Program-made: the position numbers and the translations under genes | Part shown: in pieces, positions 1 through 8,358 of the stretch | Numbering within the stretch: the first letter of the stretch is position 1 | How the letters are laid out: every line of letters begins with the position of its first letter | Origin: Planctomycetota bacterium | GTDB taxonomy: Bacteria; Planctomycetota; Planctomycetia; Pirellulales; UBA7805 | Length of the DNA: 10,128 nucleotides | Assembly: GCA_014237955.1 (NCBI GenBank) | Contig: JABABY010000060.1 | Coordinates: 1-10,128, forward strand | Reading direction: 5' to 3' | The notes under the pieces: model-generated | Told to the model about the DNA's origin: nothing | The model's input: only the letters and a program-made list of their open reading frames with translations | The model's database searches: none

Positions 1-365
1 CAATGAAGAAAAAAAAGTGGGGTCGGTTCATTAACATCACCAGCGAAGTCTATCACACGAGTGTTGCGCCATTTAGCGGATATGTGGCTGCAAAAGGTGG
101 CCAGATCGGTTGGTCACGAAGTATGGCAAGCGAACTTGCACCGTATGGTATCACCGTCAACATGGTCTCCCCGGGTTGGATTCCGGTCGAACGCCATGAA
201 AAAGATTCTCAGGAAGACAAAGACCAATACCTGGAGACGATTCCGATGCAACGCTGGGGCACTCCCAAAGATGTTGCAGCCGCTGTCGTTTACTATGCCA
301 GTGAGGAAGCAAGTTTTGTCACCGGACAGACCCTCTGCGTCAACGGCGGACGATCTCCCTGGTAA
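1..365 (+). CDS. Short-chain dehydrogenase/reductase (SDR), C-terminal part, 5' end outside window
   Basis: NAD(P)-dependent oxidoreductase of the classical SDR (FabG-like) family, probably cytoplasmic; substrate not determinable. About 120 residues are visible, reading in frame from base 3. Counting from the ATG at base 3, the catalytic serine is S14 (in NITS), followed 13 residues later by Y27 and K31 (YVAAK), the canonical Ser-Tyr-Lys arrangement. Downstream are the conserved VNMVSPGWI segment, a flexible substrate-lid stretch rich in charged residues, and the family's closing TGQTLCVNGG. The ATG at base 3 is almost certainly internal: the N-terminal TGxxxGxG cofactor loop and NAG motif are missing, and a full SDR has about 250 residues, so roughly half lies upstream. 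The gene ends 240 nt before the next gene and need not be co-transcribed with it. Family assignment is firm; subfamily is not. Confidence 0.92.
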   Translation, partial: MKKKKWGRFINITSEVYHTSVAPFSGYVAAKGGQIGWSRSMASELAPYGITVNMVSPGWIPVERHEKDSQEDKDQYLETIPMQRWGTPKDVAAAVVYYASEEASFVTGQTLCVNGGRSPW

Positions 366-605
366 AAGGCATTGGTCTTGGACACTGGGGCAATTCCAGC
401 GTACACTGGTGGTGTTCCCATAGGCAGACTCATGCTGCGGGGAAACAACCCTACCTATGGAGATTCCCTGGTCTCCGAGGCTACTAAATCCTTCCCGAGC
501 AGTTGCTGCTATTTTGGGAAGTGAACAACTGTTGGTGGCCTTTACAACGCGTAAAAAAACGATCACTTCAAAGAGCGGCCCATCTGCGGGACCCGACCCC
601 CTTGC
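366..605. other. Intergenic region, no gene seen
   Basis: No reading frame here resembles a protein family; the open frames that cross it are out-of-frame extensions of the flanking genes. It contains one weak stem-loop just after the SDR stop, and the heptamer ACACTGG twice (382-388 and 403-409). I see no clear -35/-10 pair for the following gene. If that gene starts at the GTG at 669, the non-coding stretch is about 300 nt. Confidence 0.6.
382..402 (+). terminator. Possible stem-loop terminator after the SDR gene
   Basis: Starting 17 nt after the SDR stop codon, bases 382-388 can pair with 396-402: six pairs and one A-C mismatch around a 7-nt loop. No T-tract follows, so intrinsic termination is only a guess. 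Confidence 0.25.
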
Positions 606-3600
606 ATGATCTTTTTGCCTACGACCCATTCTTGCTCATCTTCGAACCAGTCGGTGGCGGAGAGCATTGTGTACCAAGCAATCAACCGAGCACCTATTGC
701 CAGAGCAGTCTGGCAAGATTGGCTTCTCTGGCTCTGCATGATCGCCATTCTCCATGGATATGCCTGGAGACCGAGTTTCGCTGATGAAACCACTCAACCG
801 TTTGAACCGGAAATCGTCGCGGCATCGGATCAGGCAGAAAAAGCAATGGCCGGTTTTGCGCTAGATGAACGATTCAATGTGCAACTATTCGCTGCCGAAC
901 CGATGCTCGCAAACCCGATCGCGTTCTGCGTCGATTCAAAAGGCCGCTTTTTTGTCGCCGAATCCTTTCGCTATGGAAACAGCCCCGAAGCGACCAACAT
1001 GCAAGACGATTTGGCCTGTCGAAGCGTTGAAGATCGCATTGCCATGCACCACCGAAAACATGGCGAGCAGGTAGGCGATTACACACGGCAGCATGAACGG
1101 GTCCGATTGCTCGAAGATACCAATGGTGACGGCAAGGCAGATCGGGCAACGGTCTTTGCCGATGGATTCCATTCTCTCGAAACCGGGCCGGCGGCGGGTG
1201 TGTTGGCTGTGGGCAATGGAATCATACTCACTGCGATTCCAGACCTCTGGTATCTAGAAGATACCAACGGGGATGGGCACGCTGATTTGCGCAAATCACT
1301 CAGCCATGGATACGGAGTTCATGTCGGATTCCGCGGTCACGACATGCATGGTCCGCTGCTCCATGTCGACGGGCGGCTCTACTGGACGATCGGCGATCGT
1401 GGACTCCGTGTCAAAACTGCAACCGGTGTGGTCTCCTTACCCGATCGTGGTGCGGTCCTCCGCTGCAATCGAGACGGAACAGATCTTGAAATCTACCATA
1501 CCGGTCTGCGAAATCCGCAGGACCTGACCTACGACGACTACGGCAACCTCTTCACCGGCGACAACAATTCCGATGGTGGGGATAAGGCCCGCATCGTCCA
1601 TGTCCTGGAAGGGGGCGACAGTGGCTGGAATATCGGCTTTCAATACATGGGCGACAAAGACTATTTGCGTGGCCCCTGGAACGCAGAAGGGCTCTGGCAT
1701 CTGGCATTTCAGAATCAGGCTGCTTGGATCGTGCCCCCGATTGCGCACCTGGGCAACGGACCTGCAGGCGTCGATTTTTATCCAGGTACGGGACTCGACG
1801 ACCGTTACCGAGGGCACATGTTCATGTGCGACTACAATGGCTCGGCGGCAGGCACCGGTGTCTATGCCTTCAAACTCCAGCCCCGCGGCGGATCGTTTGA
1901 AACCGTTGGCATCCACAAGTTTCTCTGGGGGCTTTCCTGCTCGGACGTGGCCTTCGGTCAGGACGGGCTCTACGTTTCCGATTGGGCCGCCTCCTGGAAT
2001 CCGGCAAATAAGGGACGGCTCTACCGGGTCTATGATCCCGATCCGGCCGCAGAGAAGTTGGCAATGGCGACGAAAGAACTCCTTTCTGCAGGCATGACGC
2101 ATCGCAGTAACGAGGAACTGGCGGACCTGCTCGGCAATGGCGACAGGCGGGTTCGCCTTGCCGCGCAATTGGCGCTTGTGGAAAGAGGGAACGCTGGTCG
2201 CAGCACGCTGCTCGCAGTCGCCCGAGAGAGCAACCCTCCATTGGCCAGACTCCACGCCATTTGGGGGATGGGGATTGCGGGCCGCTCCGATGCATCGCTT
2301 CTTGCACCGCTGCTGCCACTCCTGGCCGACCCCGATGCCGAAGTCCGAGCCCAAATGGCGAAGGTCGTGGGAGATGCCCGTTATCGGGAAGCCACAGAAC
2401 CGATGTTACCGCTCCTCAAAGACCCCTCACCACACGTCCGCATGCTCGCTGCCACCTCAATCGGTAAACTTCAAAACCCGATGGTGATTGAGCCGTTACT
2501 GGAAATGCTGCGGGCAAACGCTGACCGCGACCCCTACCTCCGCCATGCCGCTGTCATGGGCTTGGCCTCCCTGAAAAACCCTGATGCGATCGTCTCCCAT
2601 ATCGATGACCCGAACCGTTCGGCTCGACTCGGCGTGTTGCTTGCCCTGCGGCGACTGGAGGATGCGCGGATTGCGGCATTTCTCCATGACGAGGACGAGC
2701 AACTTGTGATCGAGGCCGCCCGCGCCATTCACGATCTGCCGATTGCCGGGGCGAGTGAGCAACTCGCCTCCCTGCTTGAACCCTCTGTGCAGAACGGCGA
2801 AGAACCTTCCAAAACACTTGCTGCGAACGAACCATTGTGGCGCCGGATTCTCAATGCCAACTTTCGTCTTGGTAGGCAGCAGGACGCCCGCAGTCTGGTC
2901 GGCTATCTCGCCGACAGTTCCAACCCGGATTCGCTCCGTCGCTTGGCTGCTAACCTGATCACCGCGTGGGAAAATCCCGGGCAGCTCGACCGGGTGGTCA
3001 ACCTCTATCGGCCGCTCCCGACGAGAGATCCCAGCGTGGTCCGCAGACTTTTAGAAACAAACATTGCGGCACTACTGGATAATGCCAGTCCCGCGATCAA
3101 GCAAGACCTGATTCACCTCCTGAAACACGCCGGAGTGGCGACGGGAAATGATGTCCTCGTTCGCTGGGTCGAAGATGGCAATGAATCTGCAGCGACTCGG
3201 ATCGCAGCGATGGAGTTACTGACCGAACTGAAAGATCCTCGGTCCCAAGAGATCGTTGAAAACGCCTTGGAAGACAATGACCCACAACTACGAATTGCAG
3301 CTGGGCGCATGTTGGCCCAGCGGCATCCACGGCGAGCGGCAATGCTGCTGATTCCCATTGTAGAGAGAAGCACTTCGCAAGCGGAACGACAGCAAGCGTT
3401 GGCCACGCTTGGAACTCTTTGTGAACCTCCTGTTGCTACTGCACTGGCAGGCTGGCTCGATCAATTGCGAGAGGGTCGTTTCCCTGAAAATCTGCATCTC
3501 GATCTTATTGAGGCCGCCAAGCGTCAAAACGATCCGGAGGTCACCGAAAAATTGGCTGCGTACCGCAATGCTTTTTCTCCTGACGATGCGCTTTCCGCAT

Positions 3601-4100
3601 ATCGGGCAGCCCTGCATGGTGGCAATTATGACAAAGGCCGTGACCTGTTCATTGGTCGCGGAGAGGTTCGATGCCTCCGCTGCCATGCGGTGAAAAATGT
3701 GGGTGGCACTGCCGGCCCTCCGCTGAGTCGTGTGGGCGTTGAACAAACTCGTGAGCATTTGCTTGAATCGATCGTGCTGCCGAACGCAAAAATCACCAAG
3801 GGCTACGAAACGACTGTGATCACTACCGATGAAGGGCGTGTCATCTCCGGCATCGTTCAGTCGGAAGATGACAAGTGGCTCCAACTCCTCACACCGGAAC
3901 GACAAAAAATTGATGTCGCGATCGAGACCATCGAGGATCGTTTTGGCGGAAAGAGCGCGATGCCGGAAGACATGCATAAATATCTCGATGTATTTGATCT
4001 GCGAGACCTTGTTGAATTTTTGTCGCACCTGGGCAATCGACCACAAGATCGCCCAGTCCCTTCGCAGGAAAATGAGGTGGCCCCCGACAAAACCAACTGA
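606..4100 (+). CDS. PVC-type membrane-bound dehydrogenase-like protein with HEAT repeats and C-terminal CxxCH heme domain
   Basis: Large exported redox protein of the 'putative membrane-bound dehydrogenase, Pirellula/Verrucomicrobium type' group (TIGR02604) with the C-terminal heme-binding domain TIGR02603. Order, from the ATG at 606: hydrophobic signal segment about residues 38-55 ending near SFA-DE; beta-propeller-like region about 70-480 with acidic calcium-type loops DTNGDGKAD (171-179), DTNGDGHAD (219-227) and DNNSDGGD (319-326); HEAT-like helical repeats about 500-910; cytochrome c-like domain about 1005-1150 with C1023-L-R-C1026-H1027 and a likely distal ligand M1119 in SAMPED. Its substrate is unknown; carbohydrate oxidation is often supposed from the propeller fold. 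At 1164 residues it is normal for the group. The start is uncertain: a GTG at 669 has a better ribosome site and would place the signal segment nearer the N-terminus. It heads a three-gene same-strand block. Confidence 0.9.
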   Translation: MIFLPTTHSCSSSNQSVAESIVYQAINRAPIARAVWQDWLLWLCMIAILHGYAWRPSFADETTQPFEPEIVAASDQAEKAMAGFALDERFNVQLFAAEPMLANPIAFCVDSKGRFFVAESFRYGNSPEATNMQDDLACRSVEDRIAMHHRKHGEQVGDYTRQHERVRLLEDTNGDGKADRATVFADGFHSLETGPAAGVLAVGNGIILTAIPDLWYLEDTNGDGHADLRKSLSHGYGVHVGFRGHDMHGPLLHVDGRLYWTIGDRGLRVKTATGVVSLPDRGAVLRCNRDGTDLEIYHTGLRNPQDLTYDDYGNLFTGDNNSDGGDKARIVHVLEGGDSGWNIGFQYMGDKDYLRGPWNAEGLWHLAFQNQAAWIVPPIAHLGNGPAGVDFYPGTGLDDRYRGHMFMCDYNGSAAGTGVYAFKLQPRGGSFETVGIHKFLWGLSCSDVAFGQDGLYVSDWAASWNPANKGRLYRVYDPDPAAEKLAMATKELLSAGMTHRSNEELADLLGNGDRRVRLAAQLALVERGNAGRSTLLAVARESNPPLARLHAIWGMGIAGRSDASLLAPLLPLLADPDAEVRAQMAKVVGDARYREATEPMLPLLKDPSPHVRMLAATSIGKLQNPMVIEPLLEMLRANADRDPYLRHAAVMGLASLKNPDAIVSHIDDPNRSARLGVLLALRRLEDARIAAFLHDEDEQLVIEAARAIHDLPIAGASEQLASLLEPSVQNGEEPSKTLAANEPLWRRILNANFRLGRQQDARSLVGYLADSSNPDSLRRLAANLITAWENPGQLDRVVNLYRPLPTRDPSVVRRLLETNIAALLDNASPAIKQDLIHLLKHAGVATGNDVLVRWVEDGNESAATRIAAMELLTELKDPRSQEIVENALEDNDPQLRIAAGRMLAQRHPRRAAMLLIPIVERSTSQAERQQALATLGTLCEPPVATALAGWLDQLREGRFPENLHLDLIEAAKRQNDPEVTEKLAAYRNAFSPDDALSAYRAALHGGNYDKGRDLFIGRGEVRCLRCHAVKNVGGTAGPPLSRVGVEQTREHLLESIVLPNAKITKGYETTVITTDEGRVISGIVQSEDDKWLQLLTPERQKIDVAIETIEDRFGGKSAMPEDMHKYLDVFDLRDLVEFLSHLGNRPQDRPVPSQENEVAPDKTN
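659..664 (+). promoter_or_regulatory. Shine-Dalgarno-like GGAGAG before an alternative GTG start
   Basis: GGAGAG sits 4 nt before an in-frame GTG at 669, whereas the ATG at 606 has no purine-rich site at a useful distance. Starting at 669 gives an N-terminus with two arginines, then WLLWLCMIAILHGYAW and a SFA-DE cleavage-like site, a more usual signal peptide. This favours 669 but does not prove it. Confidence 0.4.
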
Positions 4101-4128
4101 ACGAGATGCGTAGCGACTGCCAAAAGTG

Positions 4129-4136
4129 GTTATAAT
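4129..4136 (+). promoter_or_regulatory. GTTATAAT, -10-like element before the PSD1 gene
   Basis: A perfect TATAAT (4131-4136) lies 37 nt before the GTG at 4174 in the short gap after the dehydrogenase gene. No TTGACA-like box is seen 16-18 nt upstream. The same octamer recurs at 8367-8374 before the J-domain gene. If it is active, transcription would begin near 4143, downstream of the ATG at 4135. Confidence 0.4.
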
Positions 4137-4173
4137 GGAGCTTAGATGCTCCTCATCCCTATGCGAGAGAACC

Positions 4174-6669
4174 GTGACCGAACCAAAACCACCACTCTTT
4201 TGTGTGGCTCTTTTTCTGCTGCTGATTCTCTACGCTGCCGACCCTATACTCACGGCTGCTGCGACACCATCTCCAATCGATTTTGATCGAGATATCCGCC
4301 CCATTTTGGCGGACAACTGTTTTCACTGCCACGGGGCGGATGAGGCAAAACGCGAAGCGGACCTCCGACTCGATAGCCGTGAAGGGGCCATCGACCAGGC
4401 CAACGTCATCGTACCGGAAGTTCCCGAGGAGAGCCTACTGATCGAGCGGATCTTCACAGATGATCCAGACCAGATCATGCCACCTGCGGATTCAAAACTT
4501 AGCCTCACCGAAAAACAAAAACAGATGCTGGTCGACTGGGTTTCAACAGGTGCAGAATGGCAGCCCCATTGGTCACTCGTTCCACTCTCTCGACCCACCC
4601 CACCTACGGTGATCCATACCGACCGGGTCCGCAACGAAATTGATTCCTTTATCCTTGCTCGCCTCGAGAGTGAACACCTTGAGCCTGCTGGATCCGCATC
4701 GCGAGAACGACTCCTTCGACGCGTCACGCTTGATTTGACCGGCTTACCACCAACGCTCGAGGAAATGGATGCCTTTCTGACGGACAAATCCGATTCTGCC
4801 TACGAAAAAGTAGTGGACCGACTACTCGCTTCGCCCCGGTATGGCGAACGCATGGCCTGGAACTGGCTCGATGCGGCTCGCTACGCCGATACCAATGGCT
4901 ACCAGGGGGATCCTGAGCGGACAATGTGGCCCTGGCGAGATTGGGTCATCCGCGCTATGAATGCGAACATGCCTTTCGATCAGTTCACGACCGAACAAAT
5001 TGCCGGGGATCTCCTCCCCAATGCCACGCTCGAAAATCAAATTGCAACTGGATTCAACCGCAACAACATGCATAACGGCGAAGGGGGCCGAATTGCCGAA
5101 GAAAGCCGCGTTGAAAATGTGATGGACCGCGTTGAGACTGTCGGTGCCGTCTGGCTTGGTCTCACACTCTCGTGCTGCCGTTGCCACAACCACAAATACG
5201 ACCCACTCAGTATGCGGGACTACTACAGCCTCTTCGCCTATTTCAACAATACGTCAGAAACAGGCGCTGGACGGAGTGGACAGATGGAACCTACTGTAAC
5301 GGTCACGACAGAGGACGAAGACCGTCACATGGAAGAACTCGCTCTGGGGATCAGAAAAGCGAGGGAAGACGTTGCAACGTGGGAGGCAAAGCAGGGGAGG
5401 GCACATGAAGATCCAAAACCATCTAGCACTGCAAAACTCCCACCGGAAATCCAAAAAATTCTCGACCTAGACGTAGAGAAGCGCAGCGGAGCACAAATCA
5501 CAACATTGCGGGAACATTTCGAAGACTATGCCAAAAGTCTCACCGCATTGGAGAAGGCCATTGCGAAACGCAATCGCTTTGCTGCAACGCTGCCGCGTGT
5601 GATGGTCATGGACGAACTGGCCTCTCCCCGTGAGACCTTTCTCCTTACCCGGGGAATCTACAACAAGCGGGAAGAATCCGTAACGCCCGCCGTACCGACC
5701 AATCTATCTCCCGACCAGAAAGATGCACCACCAAATCGTATGGGATTGGCGCATTGGCTGCTAGCCAAAGACAATCCGCTCACAGCACGAGTGATTATGA
5801 ATCGCTACTGGCAGATTTTCTTCGGAAAGGGACTCGTCGACACCCCGGAGGATTTCGGAGCCCAGGGGACCCGGCCGAGCCACCCTGAACTGCTCGACTG
5901 GCTGGCCTGCGAGTTTCGAGAAAGCGGCTGGGATGTAAAATATGTCCATCGGCTGATCGTCACCAGCGCCACGTATCGCCAGGACTCCCGAATCACGCCG
6001 GAACTTCGTGCGCAGGATCCAAACAACCTTTTGTTGGCCCGGGGACCGAGGCACCGAATCCCTTCCTGGATGATCCGCGATCAGGCTCTTGCCCTCAGTG
6101 GCCTACTGCGCGATACGATCGGAGGACCTTCGGTAAAACCGTACCAACCCGACAACGTTTGGGCAGAAGCAACGTTTGGCAAGAAAAAATATGTCCAGGA
6201 CCACGACGACAAATTGTATCGACGGAGTCTCTACACCTACTGGCGGCGCATTGTTGGGCCGACCATGTTTTTTGATGCGGCCAAACGTCAAACCTGCAAC
6301 GTTAAATCCTCAATCACCAATACCCCACTGCATGCGCTGACCGTTCTCAATGACATTACATTTATTGAAGCCGCACGCGCTCTTGCACAACGGGTGATGC
6401 AAGACGAGGCGAGTGAACCTACCGTACGACTGGCCTCCGCATTTCGCAGGACAACGGCGCGGTATCCACGCGAGGACGAATTGGCGATTCTCCTCGACCG
6501 ATTCCATACGGTCCGCGATCAATTTGCAGCCGAGCCGCAGATAGCGAAAGACCTGTTAGCTTGTGGGGAATCGGCCCGCGATGAGTCCCTCGATCCCATC
6601 GAACACGCCACCTACACTGCAATCTGCTCGCTGCTGCTCAACCTTGACGAAACTTTGACCAAAGAATAG
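4174..6669 (+). CDS. PSD1 and planctomycete cytochrome C domain-containing protein (PSCyt1-PSCyt2-PSD1)
   Basis: Exported, probably heme-binding protein of the planctomycete DUF1549/DUF1553 family; its biochemical role is unproven. Numbered from the GTG at 4174 (831 residues): Sec-type signal peptide about 1-30 (LFCVALFLLLILYA); PSCyt1 with C49-F-H-C52-H53 and distal-ligand motif IMPP (M102); PSCyt2 (DUF1549) about 155-365 ending in a second heme motif, C334-C335-R-C337-H338, then NHKYDP; a charged, probably helical linker about 370-500; PSD1 (DUF1553) about 522-745 beginning RMGLAHWLL and including NRYWQIFFGKGLV. Start choice: GTG 4174 follows an AG-rich stretch, opens a clean signal peptide and lies downstream of the TATAAT; ATG 4135 and GTG 4126 are in-frame alternatives adding 13 or 16 residues. 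Only 6 nt separate its stop from the DUF1501 gene, so the two are probably one transcript. Confidence 0.92.
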   Translation: MTEPKPPLFCVALFLLLILYAADPILTAAATPSPIDFDRDIRPILADNCFHCHGADEAKREADLRLDSREGAIDQANVIVPEVPEESLLIERIFTDDPDQIMPPADSKLSLTEKQKQMLVDWVSTGAEWQPHWSLVPLSRPTPPTVIHTDRVRNEIDSFILARLESEHLEPAGSASRERLLRRVTLDLTGLPPTLEEMDAFLTDKSDSAYEKVVDRLLASPRYGERMAWNWLDAARYADTNGYQGDPERTMWPWRDWVIRAMNANMPFDQFTTEQIAGDLLPNATLENQIATGFNRNNMHNGEGGRIAEESRVENVMDRVETVGAVWLGLTLSCCRCHNHKYDPLSMRDYYSLFAYFNNTSETGAGRSGQMEPTVTVTTEDEDRHMEELALGIRKAREDVATWEAKQGRAHEDPKPSSTAKLPPEIQKILDLDVEKRSGAQITTLREHFEDYAKSLTALEKAIAKRNRFAATLPRVMVMDELASPRETFLLTRGIYNKREESVTPAVPTNLSPDQKDAPPNRMGLAHWLLAKDNPLTARVIMNRYWQIFFGKGLVDTPEDFGAQGTRPSHPELLDWLACEFRESGWDVKYVHRLIVTSATYRQDSRITPELRAQDPNNLLLARGPRHRIPSWMIRDQALALSGLLRDTIGGPSVKPYQPDNVWAEATFGKKKYVQDHDDKLYRRSLYTYWRRIVGPTMFFDAAKRQTCNVKSSITNTPLHALTVLNDITFIEAARALAQRVMQDEASEPTVRLASAFRRTTARYPREDELAILLDRFHTVRDQFAAEPQIAKDLLACGESARDESLDPIEHATYTAICSLLLNLDETLTKE

Positions 6670-6675
6670 ACAACC

Positions 6676-8127
6676 ATGCATCCTGCTATCGAACAACAGT
6701 TGATCGCCACCCGACGAGCGTTTCTCGGCCGTGGAGTAGTCGGGGTCGGCGGCGCAGCCCTTGCAAGTTTGATCGCTCGCGATGCCAAGGCCGAAAACGG
6801 CGCACCTGCGATTCCATCACTGCCGCATTTTCCGGCAAAGGCCAAGCGCGTCATCTATCTGCTGCAAAACGGCGCCCCATCCCACATCGACCTGTTCGAT
6901 TACAAACCAACGCTTTCCAAGTGGCACGGCCAGCAGATCCCCGAAGAGATTCAAGGGGGTAAGAGACTTAGCACGATGACGCAAGGGCAGAAGGAGCGTC
7001 CCGTACTCGCGCCAATCACCAAGTTTTCCCAACATGGAGAAAGTGGTGCCTGGGTCTCGAACTTTACTCCGAGGATCGCGTCGATCGCAGATCAACTCTG
7101 TTTCGTTAAATCGATGCATACCGAACAAGTCAACCATGCGCCGGCGATCACCTTTTTCATGACCGGAGACGAAAGGCCCGGACGACCGAGCATGGGAGCG
7201 TGGCTCACGTACGGCCTCGGGAGTGACACCGATGAGATTCCTGGGTTCGTCGTGATGACATCGCGAGATAAAGAAGCATCGTGCGGACAGATCTTTTACG
7301 ATTATTATTGGGGCAATGGTTTCTTGCCCTCAAAATTTCAAGGCGTCAAATTCCGCTCTGCGGGCGACCCGGTCCTCTATCTTTCGAACCCGAAAGGGAT
7401 GTCCCACCAAATGCGTCGAGGACTCCTCGACAGTGTCGCCAAGCTGAATGAAATCAAGCTGGCAGAATTTGGTGATGATGAAATTGCCACACGGATTGCC
7501 CAATACGAAATGGCCTATCGGATGCAGACATCGGTTCCCGAACTTGCCGATCTTTCGAGCGAGCCTGAGCATATCCTTAAAATGTATGGGCCCGATGTCG
7601 AACGACGAGGCTCCTTTGCCTACAACTGCCTGATGGCTCGTCGCCTTGCCGAACGTGGGGTTCGCTTCGTGCAACTGATGCACGCGGGCTGGGACCAACA
7701 CAGGAATCTAAATACGCAGTTGAAGATCCAGTGCGAGGATACTGACGCCCCCTCGGCGGCACTCGTCTGGGATCTACAGCAGAGAGGGCTTCTCGAGGAC
7801 ACACTCGTCATCTGGGGTGGAGAATTTGGACGCACACCGTTTCTCCAAGGCACGATCACCGACACCAAACAGTGGGGACGTGATCATCATCCCTATGCAT
7901 TCACAATCTGGATGGCCGGAGGTGGGATCAAACCTGGATTCAGCTACGGAGCCTCTGATGAATTCGGGCATAATGTGGTCCAGGATCCTGTTCATGTTCA
8001 CGACTTTCAGGCAACGATCATGCACCTGCTGGGGATCGATCACGAACAACTGACCTATAAGTTTCAGGGACGCCGTTTTCGCCTCACAGACATTCACGGT
8101 AAAGTGGTCGATCAGATCCTCGCGTGA
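6676..8127 (+). CDS. DUF1501 domain-containing protein, TAT-exported
   Basis: Member of the DUF1501 family (PF07394), which is related to the alkaline phosphatase/sulfatase fold; activity and substrate are not established. 483 residues, a usual length. The N-terminus has a twin-arginine signal: T12-R13-R14-A-F-L-G, then the hydrophobic GVVGVGGAALASLIA and a cleavage-like AKA-EN, implying folded export, perhaps with a bound metal. Family signatures seen: LLQNGAPSHIDLFDYKP near the start of the mature protein, HAGWDQH in the middle, W380-GGEFGRTP388, GRDHHPYAF from 401, and the C-terminal pattern AGGGIKPG, ASDEFG, HDFQATIMHLLGID, FQGRRFRLTDIHG. It starts 6 nt after the PSD1 stop with no Shine-Dalgarno site, consistent with translational coupling. 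This pairing is one of the commonest gene neighbourhoods in planctomycetes. Confidence 0.95.
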   Translation: MHPAIEQQLIATRRAFLGRGVVGVGGAALASLIARDAKAENGAPAIPSLPHFPAKAKRVIYLLQNGAPSHIDLFDYKPTLSKWHGQQIPEEIQGGKRLSTMTQGQKERPVLAPITKFSQHGESGAWVSNFTPRIASIADQLCFVKSMHTEQVNHAPAITFFMTGDERPGRPSMGAWLTYGLGSDTDEIPGFVVMTSRDKEASCGQIFYDYYWGNGFLPSKFQGVKFRSAGDPVLYLSNPKGMSHQMRRGLLDSVAKLNEIKLAEFGDDEIATRIAQYEMAYRMQTSVPELADLSSEPEHILKMYGPDVERRGSFAYNCLMARRLAERGVRFVQLMHAGWDQHRNLNTQLKIQCEDTDAPSAALVWDLQQRGLLEDTLVIWGGEFGRTPFLQGTITDTKQWGRDHHPYAFTIWMAGGGIKPGFSYGASDEFGHNVVQDPVHVHDFQATIMHLLGIDHEQLTYKFQGRRFRLTDIHGKVVDQILA

Positions 8128-8151
8128 TGCGTTGATTGCATTGTGGAAAGA

Positions 8152-8188
8152 CTGTGGGCAGCCCGGCAATGTTTCACCATTCCCACAG
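8152..8188 (+). terminator. Weak inverted repeat downstream of DUF1501
   Basis: CTGTGGG (8152-8158) and CCCACAG (8182-8188) are perfectly complementary, 24 nt after the DUF1501 stop, but the loop is 23 nt long and no T-run follows. It could mark the end of the cassette transcript or be chance. Confidence 0.22.
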
Positions 8189-8358
8189 ACACGCCCCATG
8201 GCCTAGAGTGGACCGATCCGGAGCGGGAGATAATCTGGCTGGTGCTGCATGATGGCATGAGGACATAAAGCCTTTGTTTCAAAAGCCATTACATGGACCC
8301 AAATTGATGGATTGGGCGGAGAAAAATGCCTCGTCTGTGGCGGAGCGGATTTTTACGA

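Noticed and set aside
3..5. ATG at base 3 as the true start of the SDR gene
   Set aside because: A protein starting there would lack the whole N-terminal cofactor-binding half while having an intact catalytic half; truncation by the window edge is the simpler reading.
114..629. Minus-strand frame of 171 codons spanning the SDR end and the intergenic region
   Set aside because: Half of it is antisense to a solid SDR coding sequence, and the rest shows no recognisable protein pattern.
1437..2354. Long open frame of 305 codons on the minus strand inside the dehydrogenase gene
   Set aside because: The plus-strand frame encodes recognisable propeller and HEAT sequence through this stretch; the antisense translation has no family features, signal or context, and fits a mirror frame in GC-rich coding DNA.
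3288..4046. Open frame of 252 codons on the minus strand over the heme domain of the dehydrogenase gene
   Set aside because: It lies opposite the clear CxxCH domain and shows no motif of its own.
4126..4137. GTG 4126 or ATG 4135 as start of the PSD1 gene
   Set aside because: Both overlap the TATAAT element or precede it, have no ribosome site, and add a non-signal extension before a clean signal peptide. Kept only as alternatives because the promoter itself is unproven.
7774..8199. Minus-strand frame of 141 codons over the DUF1501 3' end
   Set aside because: It is opposite the conserved C-terminal DUF1501 motifs, so it is a mirror frame.
8268..8293. Possible hairpin around AAAGCCTTTGTTTCAAAAGCC
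   Set aside because: Only about four or five pairs can form before an unpaired base breaks the stem; too weak to report as a terminator.
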